A stretch of 10,163 nt of DNA from JAWXBM01 sp034440115 (GCA_034440115.1 JAWXBM010000111.1:1-10163); one strand, 5' to 3'; numbered from the stretch's first letter, positions 1 through 7,974 are shown. Notes: generated by a model from the sequence alone, not told the origin. Made by a program: numbers and translations.

Positions 1-116
1 GGCATTCCGGGCTTTTCCCTCCGGCATTCCGAGCCTGACCCGGAATCCATCTTCAGTGTTGAATTGGATACCGGATCAAGTCCGGGATGACGGGCTAGCC
101 AGGGGCCGGGATGACG
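1..116. repeat. Mirrored cluster of palindromic intergenic repeats downstream of recJ
   Basis: Two near-complete copies of a 29-base element lie head to head. One reads on the minus strand (21-49) and one on the plus strand (65-93), with 22 of 29 positions matching. Partial copies flank them: 1-12 matches 23-34 with one mismatch, and CCGGGATGACG at 106-116 repeats 82-92 exactly. Each full copy is itself palindromic. In 26-46, arms ATTCCGAG and CCCGGAAT enclose a 5-base loop; in 71-85, CCGGA and TCCGG enclose TCAAG. The consensus resembles the TGGATTCCGGGTCAAGC-type intergenic repeats scattered through many proteobacterial genomes. It sits just after the recJ stop, where such elements can stabilise or end transcripts. 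That role is inferred, since no T-run typical of an intrinsic terminator follows the hairpins. The rest of 1-157 holds no gene. Confidence 0.72.
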
Positions 117-157
117 TACGAGCAGCGCGGCATACTATCTGGGGCTTGAGCCCTGTA

Positions 158-1888
158 TCAATCGGACAGAATGTGCTCGATGCGCAATTGGCAGATTTCC
201 TGCCCTCGCCAGCGATTGATATCCAGCCGATACAAAGCGCGTATGGATCCGCTGTTGCCCAGATTTTCCGGCGTACAATTGAATGCAATGGCCTCCAGCA
301 CCGCAGCGGACTGGTGTGGCCGCAAACTCAGTTTCATATGGGCAGCTCCAACCACCCGTTGCTCCACGATGGCAAAACGTCCATCGAACAAGGGCTCGGG
401 AAAGCGCTGTCCCCAAGGGCCCAGGGCTTCGAGCTGATCGGCCAGGTCCAGACTCAAATCCGTTGCCGGTAGCTCTCCATCGGTCATCAATTCCGCGCTC
501 AGGCTTTGGCCATTAAGTATGGTCTGCACCGCACCGAGCAGCGCCTGTTTGAATTCATTCAGCCGCGCCAGTGGCAGGCTCATACCCGCCGCCATGGCAT
601 GGCCGCCAAAGGAACTCAGCATTCCGGGGTTACGACTGTCCACCAGCGCCAAGACATCGCGTATATGCAAGCCGTTAACGGAACGCGCCGAGCCTTTGAG
701 CAGGCTGGCTCCGGGTGATTCGGGGGCGAAGGCAACAACCGGCCGGTGCACCGCATCTTTTACTTTCGATGCCACCAATCCGACGATGCCCTGGTGCCAG
801 CCAGCATCGAACAGACACACCGCATCGGGTATATCTGTTGCAAGCGAACCAAGCAGGTCCTTGACTTGCTGCATGGCACTGACCTGCATTTCATCCTGCA
901 TGTCCTTGCGCTGCTGATTCAGCTCATCCAGTTGGCGCGCCAGCGCATCGGCTTCGTCCCGATCAGAAGCGAGCAGGCAACGGATACCCACGCTCATATC
1001 TTCCAGCCGGCCCGCCGCATTCAGCCGCGGCGCCACCGCAAAACCCATGTCAGATGCTGCAGCGTAACGGTAATCCCGATTGCCAGCCCGCAACAGGGCC
1101 AGCAGGCCAGGTCGCGCCAGACCCTGCCGAATACGTTGCAAACCCTGGCTCACCAGGATGCGGTTGTTTCGATCCAGTGGTACCAGATCCGCCACAGTTC
1201 CCAGCGCTACCAGGTCCAGCAGGCTGGCCAGGTTAGGTTCCTTGAGCTTGTTGCTGAACCAGCCCTGCTGGCGCAGAACCTGCCGGACTTTGCTCAGCAG
1301 GTAAAACATCACACCCACGCCGGCCATGGCCTTGCTGGGGAAATCATCCCCGGGGCTGTTGGGATTGACGATGGCATGCGCTGCAGGCAGGCTCGGCCCC
1401 GGCAAATGATGGTCGGTGACGATCACGGTGCAGCCCAGTTCACGCGCGCGGGCAACACCGGCTATGCAGGCTATGCCCGAATCGACCGTAACCAATACAT
1501 CGGGTGGCGCGCCAGCCAGGGTTTCCACCAGCGGCACCGTGAGGCCATAGCCGAACTCAAATCGATTCGGCACGCGAAAGCTGACCGACTGGCAACCCAT
1601 GGCCTGCAATCCCAGCACCGCCACTGCAGTACCGGTGGCACCATCGGCATCAAAATCACCCACCACCAGAATGCTCTGCCTGGTGGTGATCGCGGTGGCC
1701 AATAGTTGCGCGGCCAGGGCTATACCGCCCAGACTGTCTGGCGCCAGTAAAGCTGGCAGTGCGAGTTCAAGTTCTGCTGCATTTCCCACGCCACGCGCCA
1801 GCAAGATCCGGCGTATGGCTGGGTGCATGTTCTCGGGCAAATTATCCTCCACCCGCGGACTACGCTGCGTGATGGACAGGGCACTCAT
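158..1888 (-). CDS. recJ: Single-stranded-DNA-specific 5'-3' exonuclease RecJ
   Basis: RecJ degrades single-stranded DNA 5' to 3' and acts in recombination (RecF pathway), mismatch repair and base excision repair in the cytoplasm. The 576 residues match E. coli RecJ (577) along their whole length. The DHH phosphoesterase core shows DFDADG at about 78-83, VDSG with Asp136, DHH at 159-161 and LDLVALGTVAD with Asp225, which are the metal-binding motifs. PRLNAAGR follows at about 287-294, and the DHHA1 domain carries GGHAMAAG at about 428-435. A C-terminal OB-like region ends the protein. I chose the ATG at 1888 because it overlaps the upstream stop as ATGA and gives the family length; an ATG at 1915 would add nine residues with no counterpart in E. 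coli. No strong Shine-Dalgarno is visible, so translation is probably coupled to the rpfE-like gene. No clear terminator follows. Confidence 0.96.
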   Translation of the reverse strand: MSALSITQRSPRVEDNLPENMHPAIRRILLARGVGNAAELELALPALLAPDSLGGIALAAQLLATAITTRQSILVVGDFDADGATGTAVAVLGLQAMGCQSVSFRVPNRFEFGYGLTVPLVETLAGAPPDVLVTVDSGIACIAGVARARELGCTVIVTDHHLPGPSLPAAHAIVNPNSPGDDFPSKAMAGVGVMFYLLSKVRQVLRQQGWFSNKLKEPNLASLLDLVALGTVADLVPLDRNNRILVSQGLQRIRQGLARPGLLALLRAGNRDYRYAAASDMGFAVAPRLNAAGRLEDMSVGIRCLLASDRDEADALARQLDELNQQRKDMQDEMQVSAMQQVKDLLGSLATDIPDAVCLFDAGWHQGIVGLVASKVKDAVHRPVVAFAPESPGASLLKGSARSVNGLHIRDVLALVDSRNPGMLSSFGGHAMAAGMSLPLARLNEFKQALLGAVQTILNGQSLSAELMTDGELPATDLSLDLADQLEALGPWGQRFPEPLFDGRFAIVEQRVVGAAHMKLSLRPHQSAAVLEAIAFNCTPENLGNSGSIRALYRLDINRWRGQEICQLRIEHILSD

Positions 1889-2955
1889 GGCTGCGCCCGC
1901 AATGCAGCCAACCACAAGGACAAGGGTTTCGGCCGCCGCCAGAAACGCCGCAGATCGCGTGAGCTCAAGGACCAGCTCTGCTCCGGGCTATGCAGGCAAA
2001 CACGGCCGCCCTGCTCTTTCAGTCGTGTTATCAAACCCATGCAAAAAGCTTCCAGCCGCTCGGGTGTCAGCGGTTGCGCAGCAGCGGCTCTGGAAGTCGG
2101 TGCGACGGCCCAATCGACCAATACCGAACCGTTGTTGCTGGTATCAAACAGCAGTCCATCAACGGGCAGATCACGCAAATCATTGACTTGCATGCCATGC
2201 AGCGAGGCCAAGCCACGACTGACCGGATCAGCAGAATAGACTCTTGCAAAGGCCTTGGCTGGCGCGGCTTTGGGCAAGTTGCCGCCACCCCAGAACCACA
2301 CCGAATTGATCACGGCTGCGCCACGTTGGCGGCGCTGTTCATTGTCTGGGCTGGCGTGCAGCGCCATCTGGATTTCGTTCTGCAGCCTCTTCCAGTACCG
2401 GCCCGACTCACCTTCAGGCAAGCACTCGGAAACATCGGCACCCAGTGCCTCATCCAGCGACACAAAATTCACCTTCGAGTGCTGCGGCAGACGAATGATC
2501 CAGTAGTCCTCATCAGCCTGAATATCCAGCCCTTCCGCTGCCATGACCTGCTGGACGATTTGCTGGACCTGCTGCTGATAGTCACCGGGAAAGCCTGCAA
2601 AACCTGAATGCAGCAGCATCACGCGGCTCATGTCCGCCTGTAAGCTGACCGGGTCCATGCGCAGATAGTAGCCGGTGTCATTCACATTCGCTGCCGCTGA
2701 GGACAGGCGGCTGAGCGCCGCCACGGGTATTTCCCCATCCGCCTGCAGGCCAAATAATTTCAAGCGTAAGCCATCCAGGTCTGTGGCCAGCGGTGGGCTG
2801 GCCCTGGATTTGCTCAGAAAGTTCTCCAGACTGGGGAAACGATGCTCTGGCGCCTGCTGCCGCACCTGCTGCCGCACCTGTTGTTGCACCTGTTGTGGCA
2901 CCCAGGCCGACAAACGTGGAAGTATTATCGTTGTGGTCGTAATGGAGTGCTGCAC
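1885..2955 (-). CDS. rpfE: RpfE-family conserved protein (often annotated phosphoglycerate mutase-like)
   Basis: This 356-residue protein belongs by eye to the RpfE/COG4255 family, proteins of unknown biochemistry often found beside recJ and often labelled as a regulatory protein or phosphoglycerate mutase-like. Family-like features are an opening ILPRLSAW, a PSLENFLS segment near 41-48, YYLRMDPVSL near 96-105, the tryptophan-rich NSVWFWGGG at 217-225, DGLLFDTSN near 266-274 and a basic FWRRPKPL close to the end. I see no signal peptide or membrane segment, so it is probably cytoplasmic. Residues 21-34 are a Q/V/R repeat encoded by 12-base tandem units. The start is GTG at 2955, 23 bases after the greA stop; no ATG is in frame nearby and the ribosome-binding site is weak. 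The stop overlaps recJ by four bases. Family assignment is fairly sure; function is unknown, and the mutase label should not be taken literally. Confidence 0.82.
   Translation of the reverse strand: MQHSITTTTIILPRLSAWVPQQVQQQVRQQVRQQAPEHRFPSLENFLSKSRASPPLATDLDGLRLKLFGLQADGEIPVAALSRLSSAAANVNDTGYYLRMDPVSLQADMSRVMLLHSGFAGFPGDYQQQVQQIVQQVMAAEGLDIQADEDYWIIRLPQHSKVNFVSLDEALGADVSECLPEGESGRYWKRLQNEIQMALHASPDNEQRRQRGAAVINSVWFWGGGNLPKAAPAKAFARVYSADPVSRGLASLHGMQVNDLRDLPVDGLLFDTSNNGSVLVDWAVAPTSRAAAAQPLTPERLEAFCMGLITRLKEQGGRVCLHSPEQSWSLSSRDLRRFWRRPKPLSLWLAALRAQP
2851..2898. repeat. Four 12-base tandem units inside the rpfE-like gene
   Basis: Four consecutive 12-base units lie at 2851-2862, 2863-2874, 2875-2886 and 2887-2898. 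Their plus-strand sequences are CGCCTGCTGCCG, CACCTGCTGCCG, CACCTGTTGTTG and CACCTGTTGTGG. Adjacent units differ at one to three positions. On the minus strand they encode repeated QQV(R/Q) blocks near the N-terminus of the RpfE-like protein. The length is a multiple of three, so gain or loss of a unit would keep the frame. Confidence 0.85.
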
Positions 2956-2978
2956 AGGCCCGTAGTCATCTTTTGGGG

Positions 2979-3455
2979 TCAGATGTATTCGACTCCAACG
3001 ATTTCATATTGGCGTTCGCCGATGGGAGCAATTACCGTAATCACATCACCTTCATGGCGGCCAATCATCGCTCGGGCGATCGGCGAACTCACTGCAATGC
3101 GGTTCTCCTTGATGTCAGCTTCCAGGTCACCAACGATCTGGTAAGTTGTTTCATCAGCGGTTTCCTCATCGGCAATAGTTACGCGCGCTCCAAACACCAC
3201 CTTATCACCGGCATTTACGGTAGTTGGGTCGATGATTTGCGCAGCAGACAGCCCGGCTTCGAGGCGTTGAATACGGCCTTCAATAAAGCCTTGTTGCTCA
3301 CGGGCCGCATGATACTCGGCATTTTCCTTGAGATCGCCATGCGCCCGTGCTTCCGCAATGGCGGTAATAATGGCTGGCCGATCGGTCTTTTTCAGACGGG
3401 CCAGTTCTTCACGCAGGCGCTCGGCACCCTTCATCGTCAATGGTTTTCTGCTCAT
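2979..3455 (-). CDS. greA: Transcription elongation factor GreA
   Basis: GreA enters the secondary channel of RNA polymerase and stimulates cleavage of backtracked transcripts, restarting stalled complexes. The 158 residues equal the E. coli length. The N-terminal coiled coil (about 1-75) contains the signature DLKENAEYHAAREQQGF starting at 41, with Asp41 and Glu44 at the tip; these acidic residues coordinate catalytic magnesium. The C-terminal FKBP-like domain contains SPIARAMIG and ends in VEYI. The ATG at 3455 overlaps the carB stop as ATGA. Its ribosome-binding site AAGGA lies in the last codons of carB, five bases upstream. A carA-carB-greA arrangement has been described in Pseudomonas, so cotranscription and coupling with carB are likely here. 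Confidence 0.97.
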   Translation of the reverse strand: MSRKPLTMKGAERLREELARLKKTDRPAIITAIAEARAHGDLKENAEYHAAREQQGFIEGRIQRLEAGLSAAQIIDPTTVNAGDKVVFGARVTIADEETADETTYQIVGDLEADIKENRIAVSSPIARAMIGRHEGDVITVIAPIGERQYEIVGVEYI

Positions 3456-6400
3456 GTTTTTCCTTCGTTTCCGGCCCCGGGTTTGTTGGTATGATCGTTC
3501 TCAAGACCCTTGGCTAATCCTTTATGCAATTGTTGCAGGCTGTGTACAGTGTAGTCATTCTCATGATCCAGTGCGCACAGGGTGGCTTTGCCGCCCGCAA
3601 TGGTGGTTGAATAACTGATTTTGCGCTGTAATGCTTCCCGCCGAATGGAGAAGGAATCAGAAATGGCCTGCCGTCCTTCGGTGGTGTTGACGATGAAGCA
3701 GATTTCCTGATTCTTGATCAGGTCGACGATATGCGGCCGTCCTTCCATTACCTTGTTGACCGTCGCGCAAGGAATGGACTGTTCATTGAGGAAACGACTG
3801 GTACCCCGGGTGGCTACCAATGAGTAGCCGCGTTGCAACAACTCGCGGGCAATGGACTCCAGCCCTTCCTTATCTCCATCCCGCACACTGAGAAATGCCT
3901 TGCCCGGCTTGGGCAGGCCGTAACTGGCGGCTTTCATGGACTTGGCGCGTGCACCACCAAAGGTCCAGGCTACGCCCATTACCTCACCGGTGGAGCGCAT
4001 TTCCGGACCGAGAATCGGGTCTACACCTGGGAACTTGATGAACGGAAAAACTGCTTCCTTGATAGAAAAGTAATTAGGTATGATTTCTTTTGTGTGACCT
4101 TGTTCTTTGAGTGATTTACCTGCCATAACCCTGGCGGCGATACCGGCCAGGGGTACGCCGGTTGCCTTGGAAACAAACGGTACGGTGCGCGAGGCACGGG
4201 GGTTTACTTCGAGCACATAAACTTCATCACCTCGAATGGCAAACTGGGTATTCATCAAACCAATCACGCCCAATTCCAAAGACATCAGGCGAATCTGCCG
4301 ACGCAACTCGTCCTGGACTTCTGGGCCCAGTGAATAGGGCGGTATGGAACAGGCAGAATCACCGGAATGCACCCCGGCCTGCTCTATATGCTCCATGATG
4401 CCGCCGATCAGCACATCCTTACCGTCACAGATGGCATCCACATCCACCTCGATGGCGTGATCAAGGAAGCGATCCAATAACACCGGCGAATCATTTGAAA
4501 CCTTGACCGCCATGGTCATGTAACGGCGCAGCTCTTCTTCACTGTGTACCACGTCCATAGCTCTGCCACCCAACACATAGGATGGACGTACCACCAGCGG
4601 GTAACCAATTTCTTCGGCACCTTTTACCGCGCTTTCGACGCTGATGGCAGTACGATTGGGCGGTTGCCGCAGCTCAATGCGCTGCAGCAGTTTCTGGAAG
4701 CGCTCACGGTCTTCAGCCAGATCAATGGAATCAGGTGAGGTGCCGATAATGGGCACACCTGCGGCTTCCAGGGCGCGCGCCAGTTTCAGCGGAGTTTGCC
4801 CGCCGTACTGCACGATCACCCCCAGTGGGTTTTCCTTGCGGACAATCTCCAGCACGTCTTCCAGCGTCAATGGCTCAAAGTACAACCGATCGGAAGTATC
4901 GTAATCGGTGGAAACAGTTTCAGGATTGCAGTTGACCATGATGGTTTCATAACCATCATCACGCAGCGCCAGTGCCGCGTGAACACAGCAATAGTCGAAT
5001 TCAATGCCTTGGCCAATGCGGTTGGGGCCGCCACCCAGCACCATGATTTTCTGCTTGTCGCTGGGCTGTGACTCACATTCCTCTTCATAAGTGGAATACA
5101 TATAAGCGGTCGAAGTGGCGAATTCAGCAGCGCAGGTATCTACCCGCTTGTAGACCGGGAACACTTCCAGGCTGTAGCGGTACTGGCGGACCCGTGCTTC
5201 TTTCACACCCAGCAAACTGGCCAGACGACTGTCGGCAAAACCCTTGCGTTTCAGTTGCCACAGCTCAGTCGCGGCAATGGATTCCAGCTTCCTGCCCTGC
5301 AAGCCCTGCTCCAGCAACACCAGTTCTTCGATCTGCGCCAGGAACCACGGATCGATCCAGGTCCAGTTATGCACCTCAGTCAAGCTCATGCCTTCGCGGA
5401 AGGCATCAGCCACGTACAGGATGCGCTCCGCTCCCGCTTCGCGCAGCTCGCGCTTGAGTTCCGACCTGCGCGCTTCGGCATCCTCGCCCTGCAGAATCGG
5501 ATTCAGTCCATCACGGTCAGTTTCCAGACTGCGCAAAGCTTTCTGTAATGATTCCTGGAAGCTGCGGCCGATGGCCATGGCCTCGCCCACCGACTTCATC
5601 TGCGTGGTCAAACGTGGATTGGCGGCAGGAAATTTTTCAAAAGCAAAACGCGGAATCTTAGTCACCACGTAATCAATGGCCGGTTCAAACGAGGCCGGGG
5701 TCGCACCACCGGTGATCTCGTTGCGCAATTCATCCAGTGTGTAACCCACCGCCAGCTTGGCCGCGACCTTGGCAATCGGAAAGCCGGTGGCCTTGGAGGC
5801 CAGCGCGGAAGATCGCGACACACGCGGGTTCATTTCGATCACCACCACTTTGCCATCGGCCGGGTTGATGGCGAACTGCACGTTGGAGCCACCGGTATCC
5901 ACACCGATCTTGCGCAAAACAGCGATGGAGGCATTACGCAGGCGCTGGTATTCCTTGTCGGTCAAGGTCTGGGCTGGAGCCACCGTGATGGAGTCACCGG
6001 TATGAATGCCCATGGGGTCGAAGTTTTCGATGGCGCAGATGACGATGCAGTTGTCTTTGCAGTCGCGCACCACCTCCATTTCAAATTCCTTCCAGCCCAA
6101 CACGGACTCTTCCAGCAAAACTTCATTGGTAGGCGACAGCTCAATGCCGCGCGCAACGATTTCCTCAAACTCTTCGCGATTATAGGCGATGCCTCCGCCG
6201 GAGCCACCCATGGTAAAAGACGGCCGAATGATGGTTGGAAAGCCAATACGGCCTTGCTTTTGCAAGGCTTCTTCCAAGCTGTGAGCAATGACCGCAGTCG
6301 GAACATCCAGGCCGATTTCAATCATGGCATCACGAAAGCGTTCACGATCTTCCGCCATGTCGATGGCATCGCGCGATGCACCGATCATTTCCACACCGTA

Positions 6401-6730
6401 TTTCTCCAGCACGCCTTCACGCGCCAGGTCGAGAGCGCAGTTCAGAGCAGTCTGGCCGCCCATGGTGGGCAGCAGCGCATCGGGTTTCTCGCGGGCAATG
6501 ATATGCGCCACGGTTTTCCATTCGATCGGTTCGATGTAGATGGCGTCGGCCATCTCGGGGTCGGTCATGATGGTGGCTGGGTTGGAATTCACCAGGATGA
6601 CGCGGTAACCCTCTTCGCGCAGTGCTTTGCAGGCCTGGGCGCCGGAGTAGTCGAACTCGCATGCCTGGCCAATCACAATGGGTCCAGCGCCGATAATCAG
6701 AATGCTGTTGATGTCCGTGCGTTTTGGCAT
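3452..6730 (-). CDS. carB: Carbamoyl phosphate synthetase, large subunit CarB
   Basis: CarB uses ammonia passed from CarA, bicarbonate and two ATP to make carbamoyl phosphate for pyrimidine and arginine synthesis. It has 1092 residues against 1073 in E. coli. The order is a first ATP-grasp half (to about 400), an oligomerisation region (about 403-553), a second ATP-grasp half that restarts at MVLGGGPNRIGQG near 563, and a C-terminal MGS-like allosteric domain from about 936. First-site residues Arg129, Arg169, Glu215, Asn283, Gln285, Glu299, Asn301 and Arg303 keep E. coli numbering. So do allosteric residues Ser948, Lys954, Thr974, Thr977, Lys993, Asn1015, Thr1017 and Ser1026, which suggests UMP/IMP control is retained. 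The extra length is a C-terminal tail of about 20 residues that overlaps greA. The start overlaps the carA stop by one base (TGATG), with GGGGGA nine bases upstream as a ribosome-binding site. Confidence 0.98.
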   Translation of the reverse strand: MPKRTDINSILIIGAGPIVIGQACEFDYSGAQACKALREEGYRVILVNSNPATIMTDPEMADAIYIEPIEWKTVAHIIAREKPDALLPTMGGQTALNCALDLAREGVLEKYGVEMIGASRDAIDMAEDRERFRDAMIEIGLDVPTAVIAHSLEEALQKQGRIGFPTIIRPSFTMGGSGGGIAYNREEFEEIVARGIELSPTNEVLLEESVLGWKEFEMEVVRDCKDNCIVICAIENFDPMGIHTGDSITVAPAQTLTDKEYQRLRNASIAVLRKIGVDTGGSNVQFAINPADGKVVVIEMNPRVSRSSALASKATGFPIAKVAAKLAVGYTLDELRNEITGGATPASFEPAIDYVVTKIPRFAFEKFPAANPRLTTQMKSVGEAMAIGRSFQESLQKALRSLETDRDGLNPILQGEDAEARRSELKRELREAGAERILYVADAFREGMSLTEVHNWTWIDPWFLAQIEELVLLEQGLQGRKLESIAATELWQLKRKGFADSRLASLLGVKEARVRQYRYSLEVFPVYKRVDTCAAEFATSTAYMYSTYEEECESQPSDKQKIMVLGGGPNRIGQGIEFDYCCVHAALALRDDGYETIMVNCNPETVSTDYDTSDRLYFEPLTLEDVLEIVRKENPLGVIVQYGGQTPLKLARALEAAGVPIIGTSPDSIDLAEDRERFQKLLQRIELRQPPNRTAISVESAVKGAEEIGYPLVVRPSYVLGGRAMDVVHSEEELRRYMTMAVKVSNDSPVLLDRFLDHAIEVDVDAICDGKDVLIGGIMEHIEQAGVHSGDSACSIPPYSLGPEVQDELRRQIRLMSLELGVIGLMNTQFAIRGDEVYVLEVNPRASRTVPFVSKATGVPLAGIAARVMAGKSLKEQGHTKEIIPNYFSIKEAVFPFIKFPGVDPILGPEMRSTGEVMGVAWTFGGARAKSMKAASYGLPKPGKAFLSVRDGDKEGLESIARELLQRGYSLVATRGTSRFLNEQSIPCATVNKVMEGRPHIVDLIKNQEICFIVNTTEGRQAISDSFSIRREALQRKISYSTTIAGGKATLCALDHENDYTVHSLQQLHKGLAKGLENDHTNKPGAGNEGKT

Positions 6731-7905
6731 CAGCGTGCTTCCCCCAATACTGGGACGTCAGCTTGCTTTGGCGGCTGCTTTTTGGCCGCGACCATCAGAT
6801 CAATGAAACCATCAAACAGCCCGGCGATATCTTGCGGACCGGGGCTGGCTTCAGGATGACCCTGAAAGCTGAAAGCGGGCGCATTTTTTAATCGTATGCC
6901 TTGTAAGGTGTTATCAAACAGCGAGCGATGAGTGGTTGAGACAGTCTTCGGCAAGCTGTTCTCGTCAACCGCAAAGCCATGGTTCTGACTGGTGATCATT
7001 ACCTGCCCCGTGGCCAGATCTTGCACCGGATGGTTGGCACCGTGGTGGCCGAATTTCATTTTCATGGTGCGGGCACCCACGGCCAGCGACAGCAACTGAT
7101 GCCCGAGGCAAATACCGAATATCGGCAAGCCGGTTTTCAGCAACTGCTGAATGGCCTTGATGGCGTAATCACAAGGCTCAGGGTCACCCGGGCCATTGGA
7201 CAGGAGCACACCGTGTGGCTGCAGGGCCAACACGTCATTGGCAGACGTGGTAGCCGGTACCACAGTCACGCGACAGCCTCTGTCCGCCAGCATGCGCAAA
7301 ATATTGCGCTTGATGCCAAAGTCATAAGCCACCACGTGGAAGCGGCCGGCACTCTGGCCCCATTGCTGGCTATCCAGGTCCCAGGTACCCTGCTCCCAGG
7401 AATACGCTGCAGCGCAACTGACTTCTTTGGCCAGATCCAAACCCACCATGCCAGGAAAAGAGCGTGCCAGTTCGAGGGCAGCTTGCGCTGTGGCATTCGG
7501 ACCACAAACGATGGCGCCGCTCTGGGCCCCCTGCTCGCGCAGGATACGGGTTAGTTTGCGGGTATCAATATCGGCAATGGCAACAGTGCCCTGTCGTTGC
7601 AGGTAGTCCGCCAGGGTTTCCTGCATACGCCAGCTACTGGCCAGCAAGGGATAGTCGCGAAGAATCAACCCGGCAGCCTTGATGCCATCGGATTCATCAT
7701 CCTGCTCATTACAGCCGGTATTGCCTATATGCGGATAAGTGAGGGTTACCAACTGGCGCGCATAGGAAGGATCCGAGAGGATTTCCTGGTAGCCCGTCAT
7801 AGCGGTATTGAAAACCACTTCACCTGCGGACTGCCCCTCTGCACCAATGGAACGACCACGAAATACGCTGCCGTCCTGAAGTGCTAGTACTGCCAACTCT
7901 GCCAC
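6730..7905 (-). CDS. carA: Carbamoyl phosphate synthetase, small (glutaminase) subunit CarA
   Basis: CarA hydrolyses glutamine and channels ammonia to CarB. With the GTG start at 7905 it has 391 residues; E. coli CarA has about 382. The N-terminal CarA-specific domain shows GEVVFNTAMTGYQEIL and ADIDTRKLTRILRE. The class I glutamine amidotransferase domain begins near VVAYDFGIKRNILRML and has LSNGPGDPEPCDY, then the nucleophile Cys266 in GICLGHQ and the pair His350 and Glu352 in FQGHPEASPGP. I prefer GTG at 7905 over the ATG at 7923 for two reasons. GGAGAG lies eight bases before the GTG, counted from its GGAG, and the ATG directly follows a six-T run with no ribosome-binding site. The ATG form would add MSGEQN and give 397 residues. 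Expression is probably controlled by the promoter and terminator-like hairpin just upstream. The stop overlaps carB by one base. Confidence 0.95.
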   Translation of the reverse strand: MAELAVLALQDGSVFRGRSIGAEGQSAGEVVFNTAMTGYQEILSDPSYARQLVTLTYPHIGNTGCNEQDDESDGIKAAGLILRDYPLLASSWRMQETLADYLQRQGTVAIADIDTRKLTRILREQGAQSGAIVCGPNATAQAALELARSFPGMVGLDLAKEVSCAAAYSWEQGTWDLDSQQWGQSAGRFHVVAYDFGIKRNILRMLADRGCRVTVVPATTSANDVLALQPHGVLLSNGPGDPEPCDYAIKAIQQLLKTGLPIFGICLGHQLLSLAVGARTMKMKFGHHGANHPVQDLATGQVMITSQNHGFAVDENSLPKTVSTTHRSLFDNTLQGIRLKNAPAFSFQGHPEASPGPQDIAGLFDGFIDLMVAAKKQPPKQADVPVLGEAR

Positions 7906-7911
7906 GTTTTG

Positions 7912-7917
7912 CTCTCC
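7912..7917 (-). promoter_or_regulatory. carA ribosome-binding site that decides the start
   Basis: The minus strand reads GGAGAG here. Its GGAG part (7914-7917) lies eight bases before the GTG at 7905. The only upstream in-frame alternative, ATG at 7923, is preceded by a T-run and a C-rich hairpin arm with no purine-rich site. This favours GTG as the true start and places initiation after the terminator-like hairpin. Confidence 0.7.
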
Positions 7918-7923
7918 GGACAT

Positions 7924-7974
7924 AAAAAACGGGAAAGCTTAGAGAACCATGGGTTCCTTGGGCTGTTCCCGCTT
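7924..7974 (-). terminator. Intrinsic-terminator-like hairpin in the carA leader (probable attenuator)
   Basis: On the minus strand AAGCGGGAA (7974-7966) pairs with TTCCCGTTT (7935-7927), nine pairs with one G-U wobble. A run of six T follows at 7929-7924. The stem continues inward after a bulged C with AGC/GCT and is capped by GAACC-CAT-GGTTC (7956-7944). The hairpin lies downstream of the candidate promoter at 8064-8092 and just before the carA ribosome-binding site, so every carA transcript from that promoter must read through it. That is the layout of an attenuator, as described for pyrimidine genes such as E. coli pyrBI. The signal is not visible; pyrimidine nucleotides are the obvious guess. 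It would also stop read-through from dnaJ-dapB. Confidence 0.75.

Noticed and set aside
1..116. Repeat cluster as a CRISPR array
   Set aside because: Copies are inverted rather than direct, imperfect, unevenly spaced and without spacers or cas genes.
141..153. Short GGGC/GCCC hairpin just after the recJ stop as a terminator
   Set aside because: Only four or five pairs and no T-run on the minus strand, so it is not a convincing terminator.
746..1705. Plus-strand open frame of 319 codons
   Set aside because: It lies wholly antisense to recJ, whose motifs are all intact, and its translation is rich in H, Q and R with no recognisable domain.
6002..6859. Plus-strand open frame of 285 codons
   Set aside because: It is antisense to the carA-carB junction; its low-complexity translation looks like a mirror of conserved carB codons.
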